Shown here: positions 44,757 through 54,007 of the stretch, piece after piece | Layout of the letters: the number at the start of each line of letters is the position of its first letter | How positions within the stretch are numbered: the stretch's first letter is position 1 | Source: Bradyrhizobium sp. CSA112 | GTDB lineage: Bacteria > Pseudomonadota > Alphaproteobacteria > Rhizobiales > Xanthobacteraceae | Direction: 5' to 3' | DNA length: 64,000 nt | Assembly: GCF_029051645.1 (NCBI RefSeq) | Contig: NZ_JAACFS010000016.1 | Span: forward strand, 91,421 to 155,420 | Notes under the pieces: model-generated | The model's input: only the letters and a program-made list of their open reading frames with translations | Told to the model about the DNA's origin: nothing | Databases searched by the model: none | Position numbers and translations under genes: made by a program

Positions 44757-45984
44757 TGGTGAGGACTCCATCAGCAGCGACTTTCCAGCCTTGAATTGCG
44801 TTGAAGTGGTACCGGGGATTTGTTCCCCGCGCGGCAATCAAGCTCGAACGGGTGGGCTGCATCCAGCCCTTGTCGTCATAAGCTCTGCTCTGGATCTCCA
44901 GGGGCTGGCCCTGCCAGCTGAACGGCAGCCGGAAGCGAGTCAGACACTTGTCGAGGACGGGCTCCTGAAGCGAGGCCCGGCGCCATGTGGCACCGCCATC
45001 GACCGAAACGTCGACACGCGTGACATGGCCGCGCCCCGACCAGGCGATTCCCGAAATTTCGTAAGACCCCGGGGCTTTGAAGCTGCGATCCGCATTCGGG
45101 AAGGTCACGACGGACTTTACGTCCATCTCGAATGCGAATTGGTAAGCCTTGCCGTTGGCCAGCAAGTTGGTGTAACGCGCGGTTTCCTCTCGCGAATGCC
45201 ATGGACGATCGCCAATCTTCAGGCGACGCAGCCATTTCACCGACATGTTTCCCTCGAAGCCCGGAAGGAACAGCCGAACGGGATAGCCTTGCTCGGGCCG
45301 GAGCATCTCTCCGTTCTGCGCATAGACGATCAGCGCATCGTCGAGTGCTTTTTCGATCGGCACGCTGCGCGTCATGGCGGCCGCATCGGCGCCCTCCGCC
45401 AGGATCCATTTGGCATCCGGCTTCAGCCCGACCTCGCCCAGGATTGTTGAGAGGGGCACCCCAGTCCACTCGCAACAGGACATCAGCCCGTGCGTGCGCT
45501 GAACGGAATGGTAGCCGGATTTTCTCCATTCAGTGGAGCTGTTTCCGGAGCATTCCAGGAAGTGGATACGAGTGACCGCTGGAAACCGCAAGAGATCATC
45601 CATCGTTAGGACCAGGGGCCGGTCCACCAGGCCGTGGATCAGCAAGCGATGCTGATCGGGCGCGATCTCGGGCACGCCGGCATGATGACGTTCGAAGACC
45701 AGCCCGTTCGGGGTGATGATACCGTGAAGGTTCTGCAACGGCGTAACGCTGAAGGCCTCAGTGTCGGTGGCGCGAGGCTCCCGAATGCGTCGAACGACAT
45801 CCTTCTCGAATTTCGACGGCAGTCCGTACGCTGGCGACAGGATCGGCCCACCCTGCTCACGCATCCATTCGGGAACGTCAGGCGGCACGGCGCCAGCCAG
45901 AGCCTCACCGGATTTCACTGAGGACATGCCGCCGATCGCGAGCGCTGCTCCCGACGCCAGGATTCTCCGTCGACTGACACTCAT
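44743..45984 (-). CDS. soxC: SoxC sulfane dehydrogenase molybdoprotein
   Basis: 413 residues of the sulfite oxidase family. Tat leader S-V-S-R-R-R-I-L-A-S-G, then S-P-A-Y-G-L-P-S, T-P-L-Q-N-L-H-G-I-I-T-P-N-G-L, F-E-R-H-H-A-G-V-P and the molybdenum ligand Cys145 in H-F-L-E-C-S-G-N. With SoxD it oxidises the protein-bound sulfane sulfur (or sulfite) in the periplasm. The start at 45984 has GGGAGAG; the frame running to 46347 crosses the divergent AraC gene. No soxXYZAB genes are near, so the pair is an orphan. Confidence 0.88.
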   Translation of the reverse strand: MSVSRRRILASGAALAIGGMSSVKSGEALAGAVPPDVPEWMREQGGPILSPAYGLPSKFEKDVVRRIREPRATDTEAFSVTPLQNLHGIITPNGLVFERHHAGVPEIAPDQHRLLIHGLVDRPLVLTMDDLLRFPAVTRIHFLECSGNSSTEWRKSGYHSVQRTHGLMSCCEWTGVPLSTILGEVGLKPDAKWILAEGADAAAMTRSVPIEKALDDALIVYAQNGEMLRPEQGYPVRLFLPGFEGNMSVKWLRRLKIGDRPWHSREETARYTNLLANGKAYQFAFEMDVKSVVTFPNADRSFKAPGSYEISGIAWSGRGHVTRVDVSVDGGATWRRASLQEPVLDKCLTRFRLPFSWQGQPLEIQSRAYDDKGWMQPTRSSLIAARGTNPRYHFNAIQGWKVAADGVLTNAST

Positions 45985-46095
45985 TTTTCTCTCCCTAGCC
46001 TTTGGCGCATTGACGGCCCCGCCAAGACCAACCGCCATCACCGATCTGAGAGTAGGGACAAATCGCTGGCCTTTCCTTCTACAGAATGCCAATTT

Positions 46096-46923
46096 ATGTC
46101 GATGAAACGTCAATCGCCAAAAAACTTTGGCTGGAAGCCGCTTCAGGCCCCGCAGGGTCTTGGACCTCCCAAGCCCATGATCATTCGTGTGCAGTCGCTT
46201 GCTGCTAGAAGCTACTTCGCCGAACACAGTCACACTTGGAATCAGCTTGTGTACGCGGTTTCGGGCGCGCTCACCGTCAACGCCAACGGAAGGAGCGTCG
46301 TCATTTCTCCAGAGCAAGCCGTCTGGCTGCCGACCGGCACGACGCACTCGGTCGGCTCTCTCATGGGCGCGGAATTCCGGAGCCTTTGGGTGGCAGATGA
46401 TCGAAGCTCAAGCATAACGCCCCGGACGACCGTCATTCACGTGTCCCCGTTTCTCCGTGCGCTCATCGTAGAGGCCGCATCGCTCAAAAAAGAAGATCGT
46501 CACTACGCCGCGCGCGTTACCGCGCTCATCCTCGATCAGTTGCGACGGGCGACGCCGATTTCAGGAGCGTTGCCTTGGCCCAACCACCCAGCTTTGCTTG
46601 CACTCTGTGAGAGCCTCTATGCCGATCCCGCCAATCCTCGCCACACCGACAAGTGGGGTATCGAAATCGGGATGTCATCGCGAACGCTGACCAGGCGCTT
46701 CGAGAGCGAGGTCGGCATGAGCTTGCGCACTTGGCGCCAGCGTCTTCGCCTGTTTAAGTCCATCGAATTGTTGGGCAGTGATCTCCCGATCACGGAGATT
46801 GCGCTGCGTCTTGGATATTCATCAGCGTCGGCATTCGTATTCATGTTTCGATCCGAAATGAGCATAAGTCCACTGCAATACAGGCGAAATCTAAGCCAGG
46901 CAGTTGGCGGAGGGACTTCATAA
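46096..46923 (+). CDS. AraC-family regulator
   Basis: 275 residues with an N-terminal cupin-like sensor (H-S-H-T-W-N-Q-L-V-Y-A-V-S-G, then W-L-P-T-G-T-T-H) and a C-terminal double helix-turn-helix (S-R-T-L-T-R-R-F, then A-L-R-L-G-Y-S-S-A-S-A-F). It is divergent from soxCD with 111 bp between them and is the probable regulator of that pair. Confidence 0.9.
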   Translation: MSMKRQSPKNFGWKPLQAPQGLGPPKPMIIRVQSLAARSYFAEHSHTWNQLVYAVSGALTVNANGRSVVISPEQAVWLPTGTTHSVGSLMGAEFRSLWVADDRSSSITPRTTVIHVSPFLRALIVEAASLKKEDRHYAARVTALILDQLRRATPISGALPWPNHPALLALCESLYADPANPRHTDKWGIEIGMSSRTLTRRFESEVGMSLRTWRQRLRLFKSIELLGSDLPITEIALRLGYSSASAFVFMFRSEMSISPLQYRRNLSQAVGGGTS

Positions 46924-46986
46924 AACCCATAAATCCGGGCTTTAGGATTGATCAACCGAGGACGCTGTCAGCCGCTGTTGCGCCGC

Positions 46987-47915
46987 TCAGGTTTTCGTAG
47001 TCTTATCCTCAATCGTCACCTCAACGATGCTTTTCAGCAGCTTTGCCGTGAGATGCGAACGAGCATGAATCTTGCGCTCGACAAGTGAGACATTGCGTTC
47101 GAATCCGCGGATCGGCACCACCTGCAAACGTTGATCAACGATCTGGGCCTCACCTCGAAGAATTGGAAGCACGCTCACGCCGTGCCCATATTTGACGAAG
47201 GTAAGCACGGCGTCCTGCGAACTTAGCTCCACTGCGGGGCGTATGTCGATGCCGCTGCGCAGGAAGAACGCGTCGATCGACCGCCCCACCCAATTGGTGC
47301 GGTCTAGTGCGATGTAGGGCGAAGTCGTCAGGGTCTCGACAAGGCTGGCACATGCCCAGCCCTCGGGTAGAATCAACGCAAACGGCTCGGAATAGAGATG
47401 ATGAACGAGCAACTTGTCAGATAACGGGTGCGGCGGGTGGGTGATGACGGCCGCATCCAGTAAACCAGCCTCAACCTGTGCGATGAGGTCTGGCGAGTTG
47501 CCGCCCGTGATTTTCACTCGCAAGCGCGGAGCTTCGGCCTTCAGGTTGCGGAGCACGATAGGGAATATGCCGAGTAGCACCGTGTGAATGCCGCCCAAGG
47601 ATATCGGGCCTTGCACCGCGTCCGGATCGGATAGCTGAAGCATTTCTTCGTAGACCGACATCATTTTTTCGGCGAGCGGGATAAGGCGATGCCCCGCTGA
47701 CGAGAGCTTGAGCGAGCGCTTTGTCCGTACGAAGAGCTCAACGCCGAGCTTTCCTCAAGCAGTTTCAACTGCGCACTCACGGCCGCCGGCGAGAGGTGCA
47801 CGTCGTCGGCCGCTGCAGCGATCGTGCCGCGATGATGAAGTGCAAGGAAAGCACGCAAGGCTCGTAGCACAATTGCCCTCCGTCGATCGGCTGGGAGACA
47901 AGCGATACGTAGCAC
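46987..47915 (-). pseudogene. LysR-family regulator with a single frameshift
   Basis: The start region (47915 to about 47752) gives a LysR winged helix (L-R-A-F-L-A-L-H-H-R-G-T, then L-S-P-A-A-V-S-A-Q-L-K-L-L-E-E). The rest, 47750 to 46987, continues in another frame with L-G-V-E-L-F-V-R-T-K-R-S, then the complete effector-binding domain. The break lies at the GGAAAG at 47749-47754; one extra A would restore an uninterrupted regulator of about 309 residues. It is either recent loss or a sequencing error. It is divergent from the binding-protein operon that starts at 48041. Confidence 0.8.
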
Positions 47916-48040
47916 GCTCTGCCGCGAGCATCAGCACTTTCGATGCTCAGGCCAAAATCTTTCAGTTTTTCCCGACAACGGTTTCTATCTTACCATCCTT
48001 GAAAGGCTTGCCATCAAGAGCAGGCCGAAGGGAGGAAGAG

Positions 48041-49003
48041 ATGGGAGCACTCAAGCGTCTCATGGCGCGGGCATGCGTGATTCTGGTCGCCGCAATTCCG
48101 ACGACCGCATCAGCCGCTTGGCCTGAACGAATAATCACTCTGGTCGCACCTTTCCCGGCCGGAGGTAACGCCGATGCGGTGGCCCGTATCCTGGCTGACG
48201 GGCTGCAGCCGATCCTCGGCCAGTCAATCATCGTTGAGAACCGGCCGGGTGCCGGAGGAATGTCAGGATCGAGCTCGGTGGCAAAGTCCAGGCCTGATGG
48301 CTACACATTTCTGCTTGGGGCACTTGCGAACGTCCTCAACGAACACCTGTACAGGCAGAAGCCATTCGACCTGCGCAAGGATTTGGCCCCTGTGTCGCAG
48401 GTGGCCAGCGTGCCAAACTACTTTGCCGCCACTCCGGGCCTCGGCATCAACACGCTCGCCGATCTCGTTGCGCGCGCCAAGGCCAAACCGGGTCAGCTGA
48501 CCTGCGCTACCAGTGGCGTGGGTACAAGCGGACATATCGCCTGCGAGATGTTCAAGCGCGGTGCCGACGTGAACGTCTTGATCGTGCCATACAGGGGTGG
48601 CGCTCCAGCGATCACCGACGTGATGGCGGGGCACACGGACTTTCTTGCCGTGAACGAGGCCCTTCCATTCATTCGGGACAACCGGCTGAAAGGTCTCGCC
48701 ATAACCTCTCCCGACCGGTCACCGTTGGCCCCGGAGTTAGCGCCGGCGGCAGAGACGATCCGGGGCTTCAATCTCGTGTCCTGGTACGGTGTGTTCGCAC
48801 CGGCCGGTACGCCGCCGGAGATCGTCGCCAAAGTAAGTGCAGCCATCGCGGCGACGCTCAAATCGCAGCAAAGCCGCGACCGTCTGACGATACTCGGTGC
48901 AACTCCGGTCGAAAGCTCACCCAAGGAGTTCGCGGATTTCCTCGCGCAGGAGTCCGTCCGCTGGGAAACGATCATCAAGGAGATGAACATGGTGCTCGAT
49001 TGA
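48041..49003 (+). CDS. Bug-type (TctC) periplasmic solute-binding protein
   Basis: 320 residues with a signal peptide (1-25) and the Bug fold: W-P-E-R-I-I-T-L-V-A-P-F-P-A-G-G, V-E-N-R-P-G-A-G-G, S-R-P-D-G-Y-T and A-P-A-G-T-P. These bind carboxylates, often together with TctAB permeases, which are not present here. GGGAGG precedes the ATG at 48041. It is the first gene of a plus-strand catabolic operon, divergent from the frameshifted LysR. Confidence 0.9.
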   Translation: MGALKRLMARACVILVAAIPTTASAAWPERIITLVAPFPAGGNADAVARILADGLQPILGQSIIVENRPGAGGMSGSSSVAKSRPDGYTFLLGALANVLNEHLYRQKPFDLRKDLAPVSQVASVPNYFAATPGLGINTLADLVARAKAKPGQLTCATSGVGTSGHIACEMFKRGADVNVLIVPYRGGAPAITDVMAGHTDFLAVNEALPFIRDNRLKGLAITSPDRSPLAPELAPAAETIRGFNLVSWYGVFAPAGTPPEIVAKVSAAIAATLKSQQSRDRLTILGATPVESSPKEFADFLAQESVRWETIIKEMNMVLD

Positions 49004-49075
49004 GATCGTGCCCGCAGCACCGAGCTGTCGGCGCGACGCCGCAACCATGATCCTTATCAAAATACGGAGGTCCCG

Positions 49076-49417
49076 ATGCTGAATGACTGGAAAGTCCAAC
49101 TCGCCAACACCCGGAAGGCTGCCGCCACGCTCACCGAAGCCAACCCCAAATTTGTGCAGGCATTTCAGGCGCTGAACGCAGCACAAGGCGCAAACGGCCA
49201 TTTGGACGCCAAAACCCGCGAACTGATAGCGCTTGCTGTCGCGGTCACCACGCGTTGCGACGGCTGCATTTCATCGCATGCCGCCGCGGCGCGCCAAGCC
49301 GGCGCAACCGAGGGAGAACTGGCGGAGGCGCTTGGCACAGCGATCGCACTAAATGCAGGTGCTGCGTACGTCTACTCCGTCCGGGCAATGGACGCCTTCA
49401 AGCAATTCGGCGAGTGA
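49076..49417 (+). CDS. Carboxymuconolactone decarboxylase-family protein
   Basis: 113 residues of the AhpD-like CMD fold with the redox/active motif CDGCISSH (about residues 61-68). It may be a decarboxylase, an AhpD-like peroxidase partner or a lactone-handling enzyme. AGGTCC-type weak site. Spacing of 72 bp after the binding protein and 13 bp before the enolase-superfamily gene makes it part of the operon. Confidence 0.88.
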   Translation: MLNDWKVQLANTRKAAATLTEANPKFVQAFQALNAAQGANGHLDAKTRELIALAVAVTTRCDGCISSHAAAARQAGATEGELAEALGTAIALNAGAAYVYSVRAMDAFKQFGE

Positions 49418-49430
49418 AAGCAGGTCATCG

Positions 49431-50630
49431 ATGAAAGTTACTTCCGTTGAAACGCTGATCTGCGACGCAGGATGGCGCAACTACTATTTTGTCAAGCTGA
49501 GCACGGACGCCGGAATCACCGGCTGGAGCGAGTACGACGAAGGATTTGGATCTCCGGGCGTCACGGCTGTCATTGAGCAATTGAAGAACCGCCTTGTCGG
49601 CCAGCCCGTGAACGATCACGAACGATTCTTTCAGCTGGCCAGCTGCCTGACGCGGCCAGCTCCAGGCAGCGTGGTCGGCGAAGGCATCGGCGCCCTGGAA
49701 AATGCCCTGCTGGACGCCAAGGCCAAGGCGCTCGGTGTACCTTGTTACGAATTGCTTGGCGGCAAGCTGCGCGACAAGGTACGCGTGTACTGGTCGCACT
49801 GCCCGACCTGGCGGATCAACCATCCGACCTTCTATCCCCCGGCAGTAACCGATCTCGAAGGCGTGAAGCGGACTGCCGCGGAGGCGCGTGAACGCGGGTT
49901 CACCGCGCTGAAGACGAACCTGTTCATCCACGAAGACGGTCCTGCCTATGCGTGGCGGGCGGGTTTCGCCATTCCTTTCATGCCAGAACTCCCGATCGAC
50001 AAGAAATTCATTCGCAACGTCCGCCGCCATCTTGAGGCGTTACGCGAAGGTGGGGGTCCGGACATGGACATCCTCATCGACATCAACTTCAACGCAAAAC
50101 CGGAAGGCCTGCTCAAGTTCTTGAGGGCTATCGCCGATCTCGACATGTTCTGGGTCGAGATCGATCTCCACAATCCGGCGGCCCTGGCTTACGTGCGCCA
50201 GCATAGCGCACATCCGATCAGTTCGTGCGAGACGCTCATCGGGGTGCGGAATTTCCTCCCGTACTTCGAGAAACAGGCAGTCGATGTCGCGATCGTAGAC
50301 ACGGTGTGGAACGGCGTCTGGCAGAGCATGAAGATCGCGGCCCTGGCCGACGCCCACGATGTAAATGTGGCCCCGCATAATTTCTACGGCGACCTTTGCA
50401 CCATGATGAACGCCAACTTTGCGGCAGCGGTTCCGAATCTGCACATTATGGAAGTCGATGTCGATCGCCTGCCGTGGGAAAACGAGCTGTTCACGCACGC
50501 GCCGGAATTTCGAGACGGCCACTTGCTCGTGCCGACGCGGCCCGGCTGGGGAACCGAGCCGATCGAGGAGGCGATACGTGCTCGCCCGCCAAAAGTCGCG
50601 GGCGGCCTGCTCCAATATAAGCGCAGCTGA
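49431..50630 (+). CDS. Enolase-superfamily (mandelate racemase/MLE-like) dehydratase
   Basis: 399 residues. The capping N-terminus (I-T-G-W-S-E-Y-D-E-G) is followed by the barrel with metal ligands in D-I-N-F-N, W-V-E-I-D and S-C-E-T, and an A-P-H-N-F-Y-G motif holding the general-acid His. The lysine strand reads L-K-T-N, so the second Lys of the KxK of mandelate racemase is Asn; this favours an acid-sugar dehydratase subgroup. The substrate should be a hydroxy or sugar acid brought in by the Bug protein or the MFS permease. The chosen start has AGG upstream at 49421. Confidence 0.88.
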   Translation: MKVTSVETLICDAGWRNYYFVKLSTDAGITGWSEYDEGFGSPGVTAVIEQLKNRLVGQPVNDHERFFQLASCLTRPAPGSVVGEGIGALENALLDAKAKALGVPCYELLGGKLRDKVRVYWSHCPTWRINHPTFYPPAVTDLEGVKRTAAEARERGFTALKTNLFIHEDGPAYAWRAGFAIPFMPELPIDKKFIRNVRRHLEALREGGGPDMDILIDINFNAKPEGLLKFLRAIADLDMFWVEIDLHNPAALAYVRQHSAHPISSCETLIGVRNFLPYFEKQAVDVAIVDTVWNGVWQSMKIAALADAHDVNVAPHNFYGDLCTMMNANFAAAVPNLHIMEVDVDRLPWENELFTHAPEFRDGHLLVPTRPGWGTEPIEEAIRARPPKVAGGLLQYKRS

Positions 50631-50662
50631 TCGTAATGCCGATGCTCGTTGGCGCCTCCTGA

Positions 50663-51874
50663 ATGCGAATCAGTGACGTACCCCGACAAGTTCTGCCGGT
50701 CATCGTCGTCTCGCAATTCAGCGCGACCTCGCTGTGGTTTGCCGCCAATGCGGTGATGCCCGATCTGCAGCACGCCTGGAACTTGCCGCCGACCGCGGTC
50801 GGCGCGCTCAGTTCTGCGGTTCAGGTCGGATTCGTCAGTGGTACGTTCGCTTTCGCACTGCTGATGGTGGCGGATCGCTTCGCCCCTACTCGCGTATTTT
50901 TGGTTTGTGCAGTTCTTGGCTCGGCTGCGAACGCGCTGACCGTAGTTCTTGATCGTCAATGGGAAACGCTGCTCGTGCTGCGGTTTGCCGTCGGCTTCCT
51001 GCTCGCCGGGATCTATCCCGTAGGAATGCGTATCGCGGCAAGCTGGTATCGCGACCGACTGGGTGCCGTCATGGGTATCCTGATTGGTGCTCTGGTGCTG
51101 GGAACCGCGCTGCCGCACGGAATACGCGCGCTTGGGGGAAGCGCTTTTCCGTTCTCCTGGCAGGCCTTGCTGCTCTGCGTATCAACCCTGGCAGCACTTG
51201 GTGGGGTGGCAATGGTGCTTTTCGTGCCCACCACCTCGTCGCCGGCGCCCCAGCATCGCATCACCGCACGTGCATTGACCGTGATCTGGACCAGCAAGGC
51301 CGTCCGCGCGTCCGTCTTTGCCTATTTCGGACACATGTGGGAGCTGTACACTTTCTATGTACTGGTGCCTTCGGTGCTGGCGACCAGGCTTGCCGGAAGC
51401 CAAGTCAGCGGAGCGGCCTTCTGCGCGATCGCCGCCGGTGTGGTCGGCTGCGTCGGCGGCGGCATGTTCGTGCACTGCTTCGGTAGCGCTCGCGTCGCTG
51501 CTACCCAACTTGCGATCAGCGGGGCCTGCGCGCTTGCCAGCCCGCTGATGCTTGGGGCTCCGCTGCCGCTTTTTCTGAGCTGGCTCCTGCTGTGGGGCGC
51601 CACTGCCGCAGGCGACTCGCCCCAATTTTCGACGCTGACCGCACAGAATGCGCCGCCCGAACTGGTCGGCAGCGTGCTCACCTTCGCGAACTGTGTTGGA
51701 TTTGCGATCACGGTAGCGAGCATTGAGCTGTTTGTGCGCTGCGCCGAGGCCATTGCCATGCCGAAGCTCCTGCCATGGCTCGCGTTGGGCCCGGTGCTCG
51801 GTCTGATCGCATTTCGCTCGCTGTGGCGAGCTCCCTATCCTCCCTCGAACCCTGTACGCGGTCGGCCGTCATGA
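50663..51874 (+). CDS. MFS transporter
   Basis: 403 residues with twelve predicted helices. The early part (Q-F-S-A-T-S-L-W-F-A-A-N-A) and the loop motif between helices 2 and 3 (A-D-R-F-A-P-T-R-V) fit the CynX/NasA-like MFS branch. Probably imports or exports the anion processed by the neighbouring enzymes. The last bases ATGA overlap the start of the next reading frame, so the operon is translationally coupled. Confidence 0.88.
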   Translation: MRISDVPRQVLPVIVVSQFSATSLWFAANAVMPDLQHAWNLPPTAVGALSSAVQVGFVSGTFAFALLMVADRFAPTRVFLVCAVLGSAANALTVVLDRQWETLLVLRFAVGFLLAGIYPVGMRIAASWYRDRLGAVMGILIGALVLGTALPHGIRALGGSAFPFSWQALLLCVSTLAALGGVAMVLFVPTTSSPAPQHRITARALTVIWTSKAVRASVFAYFGHMWELYTFYVLVPSVLATRLAGSQVSGAAFCAIAAGVVGCVGGGMFVHCFGSARVAATQLAISGACALASPLMLGAPLPLFLSWLLLWGATAAGDSPQFSTLTAQNAPPELVGSVLTFANCVGFAITVASIELFVRCAEAIAMPKLLPWLALGPVLGLIAFRSLWRAPYPPSNPVRGRPS

Positions 51875-52137
51875 AGATCATCGTTTCCGAAAGCATCCTG
51901 CCGGGTTCGCCGGAGCTGTTACGCGCTGCCCGCGAAATCCGTCTCGATCCGAGATCGTTTGTCGATCGAACCGCGTTGACCGCCGCGGCGCGCGACGTCG
52001 ATGCGACATGCGTACGGCGCCTCACCCAGGCGCGGGACGCGCCGCTCGACGCGATGGCTCGTTGCAAGATCTTCGGGCGGTCGCAGCAACGCGGGAACGG
52101 TCTCGTCGGCGAGGTACTCGAGCTGCCGGCGGCATAA
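51871..52137 (+). pseudogene. N-terminal fragment of D-2-hydroxyacid dehydrogenase
   Basis: 88 residues beginning M-K-I-I-V-S-E-S-I-L-P-G and including R-D-V-D-A-T-C-V-R-R-L-T-Q, then A-R-C-K-I-F-G-R, which parallels the first 75 residues of D-isomer 2-hydroxyacid (phosphoglycerate-type) dehydrogenases up to the substrate-binding L-K-V-V-G-R. The NAD domain is gone and the tail (V-G-E-V-L-E-L-P-A-A) is foreign. The start overlaps the MFS stop, showing it was once an operon gene. Confidence 0.6.
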
Positions 52138-52141
52138 ACCG

Positions 52142-52894
52142 ATGTGGACCCATCTGGTATTCCTACTGTTTGTCGCGCTGGCAGTCTATGCACAGAGCCT
52201 CACCGGTTTCGCCCTGGCGCTGATCCTGCTCGGATTGATCTCAGCGACGGACCTCGTACCTTTAACCGACGCGGTCAACGCAGTGACAGTGATGGTTTTC
52301 GTCAACGCCTGCACATTCCTCTATCAGCGTTTTCCTCCGCACTTCGAACGGTGGTTGTGGCCAGGCGTGGTATCCAGTCTGCTGGGAGCCGCCGTTGGCA
52401 CTCTGCTACTGACTTGGCTGGCAGGTACCTTCTACCAGGTGGTGAAGCTGCTTCTTGGTATCAGCATCATCGGGTCTGCTTTCTTGCTCTGGCGGGCAGC
52501 CAAGCCGCTGGAAAAAGCTTCATCGCGGCCGGCCTTTGTTCTGACTGGCGCGATTTCCGGTTTGCTGGGCGGTATGTTTTCGGCTCCGGGCCCACCCCTG
52601 GTCTACCTGATGTACCGGCAGCCGTGGACGCCGGAGAAAATTCAGGAGTCTTTGATCTTCTTTTTTGGCGCAGGAGCTTTGCTGCGACTATTGATCGTCG
52701 TTCCAACGGACGGCTTTTCGCTACAGGCTACGCAGCTTGCCGCCGAGGCCGTTCCGGTGGTCTTCTTGGTTACTGCTTTCGCGGCAGGCCGCTCTTCGCC
52801 GCTGTCACCACCCCTTCTCAAGCTGCTGGTTTGCCTGCTCCTAGTTGCGACGGGAGGCGGGACGGTCGGTGGAGCTCTCTCTGCAATGAGGTAG
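52142..52894 (+). CDS. TauE/SafE-family membrane exporter
   Basis: 250 residues with seven or eight hydrophobic helices and the repeated motifs of TauE/SafE (Q-S-L-T-G-F-A-L-A-L in the first half; G-A-I-S-G-L-L-G-G-M-F-S-A-P-G-P-P in the second). Members export sulfite, sulfoacetate or other sulfur anions released during organosulfonate catabolism. The ATG at 52142 lies five bases after the truncated dehydrogenase. It is the last gene of the operon. Confidence 0.88.
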   Translation: MWTHLVFLLFVALAVYAQSLTGFALALILLGLISATDLVPLTDAVNAVTVMVFVNACTFLYQRFPPHFERWLWPGVVSSLLGAAVGTLLLTWLAGTFYQVVKLLLGISIIGSAFLLWRAAKPLEKASSRPAFVLTGAISGLLGGMFSAPGPPLVYLMYRQPWTPEKIQESLIFFFGAGALLRLLIVVPTDGFSLQATQLAAEAVPVVFLVTAFAAGRSSPLSPPLLKLLVCLLLVATGGGTVGGALSAMR

Positions 52895-53084
52895 CCACGC
52901 GAACAACAAAAGAACTGCCCGATGTGTGCCTTCAGTCGGTTCAAGGACCAACGCATACCATCAGCGCAATCAAGAGGGAGGCATTGGTCATGCGTATCGG
53001 ATTTAGGGCGGCCAAGACATTGGCCAAGGGGTGAAGATACGAGCAACGACAGGTGCTTCACCGCCCGCCGTTCGATGTGATTGG

Positions 53085-53651
53085 CTAGAGTGAGCGAATT
53101 AGGTGGCGAACCGTGAGTCCTGCTTTCGAATCAAGCGCGATTATTGTGCGGGCGGTGATGGCCCACTGCCAAAGCCGGCCGCCCAGCGTCAGACTGCGAA
53201 TGGCTTCCGGGTGATCTCGTGCGACCAGGAAAGCAATAAACGCCCCATACGAATGACCAATGAGATGAACCGGGGGTAGATTAAGCGCCTTGATGAATGC
53301 AGCCAGGTCTCTTGCATGGATGGTGGCAGAAAAATCTGTTGAATCTTTGGGCCATTCATTTGGATAGTGATACCGACGACTGTACGAGATTAGTCGATAT
53401 CCCCTCGAGAACGCCTCAAGCTGTCCATCCCACGTGCGGTAATCCTCCAATGTGCCGTGCACCAACACCACCGGAGTTCCTTGCCCGTGTTCAATGTAAT
53501 GGAGTGTAAGGCCATTAACTCGCACCTCTCTTGTTTTCATCTCCGAAGAGGACGCGCCTTTCTGCTGCGCGAATGACGGATTCGCGACAAAGAACATGGC
53601 TGCTACCGATACGAGGACGATGTATTTCAAGAGGAGCGTTCTCGATTGCAT
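53085..53651 (-). pseudogene. C-terminally truncated alpha/beta hydrolase
   Basis: 188 residues with a signal peptide (1-28), oxyanion V-L-V-H-G-T-L-E-D-Y and nucleophile elbow L-I-G-H-S-Y-G-A-F. After S-L-T-L the sequence loses similarity and stops, so the acid and His of the triad, seen in the full relative at 56732-57628, are absent. It is probably non-functional. No strong ribosome binding site is visible. Confidence 0.65.
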
Positions 53652-54007
53652 TTGACTCTCCTGGTGTTGTGAACGTGTCGGGCGCTGGCGCGCAGACGAA
53701 CTTGCGATGGGTGAGTCACGCCGGCAAGAAGGAGACGTCGATTAATTGAAATGCGATGCCCGCCGGCGGTACGTTACCTACCCGCTGTCCCATGCAAAGA
53801 CTTCGGCACGTCCGCTTCAGGAGCTAGGGCCAAATCTAGCCGATTTCACCGGCCTGATGAATACCTCTCTCGGCTGGACCAATGTCTCAAATGGGTCAAT
53901 CGCGTCATTTTGGTCGTCGGCCGACTACTTCCGGTCTTCCCCCTGGAAACGGACATGTCTCAACGTGCCAGGAGCCGGCATTCAGTTCGCTCTCGCGGAT
54001 GGGCTAG
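53652..54007. other. Intergenic stretch with REP-like repeat
   Basis: No gene recognised. It contains the repeat copy at 53923-53963 and otherwise nothing that I can identify. Confidence 0.5.
53923..53963. repeat. REP-like dispersed repeat, copy A
   Basis: ACTTCCGGTCTTCCCC, a short spacer, then AACGGACATGTCTCAA. It shares both halves with copy B at 56523 and partly with copies at 57962 and 63371. Confidence 0.55.
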
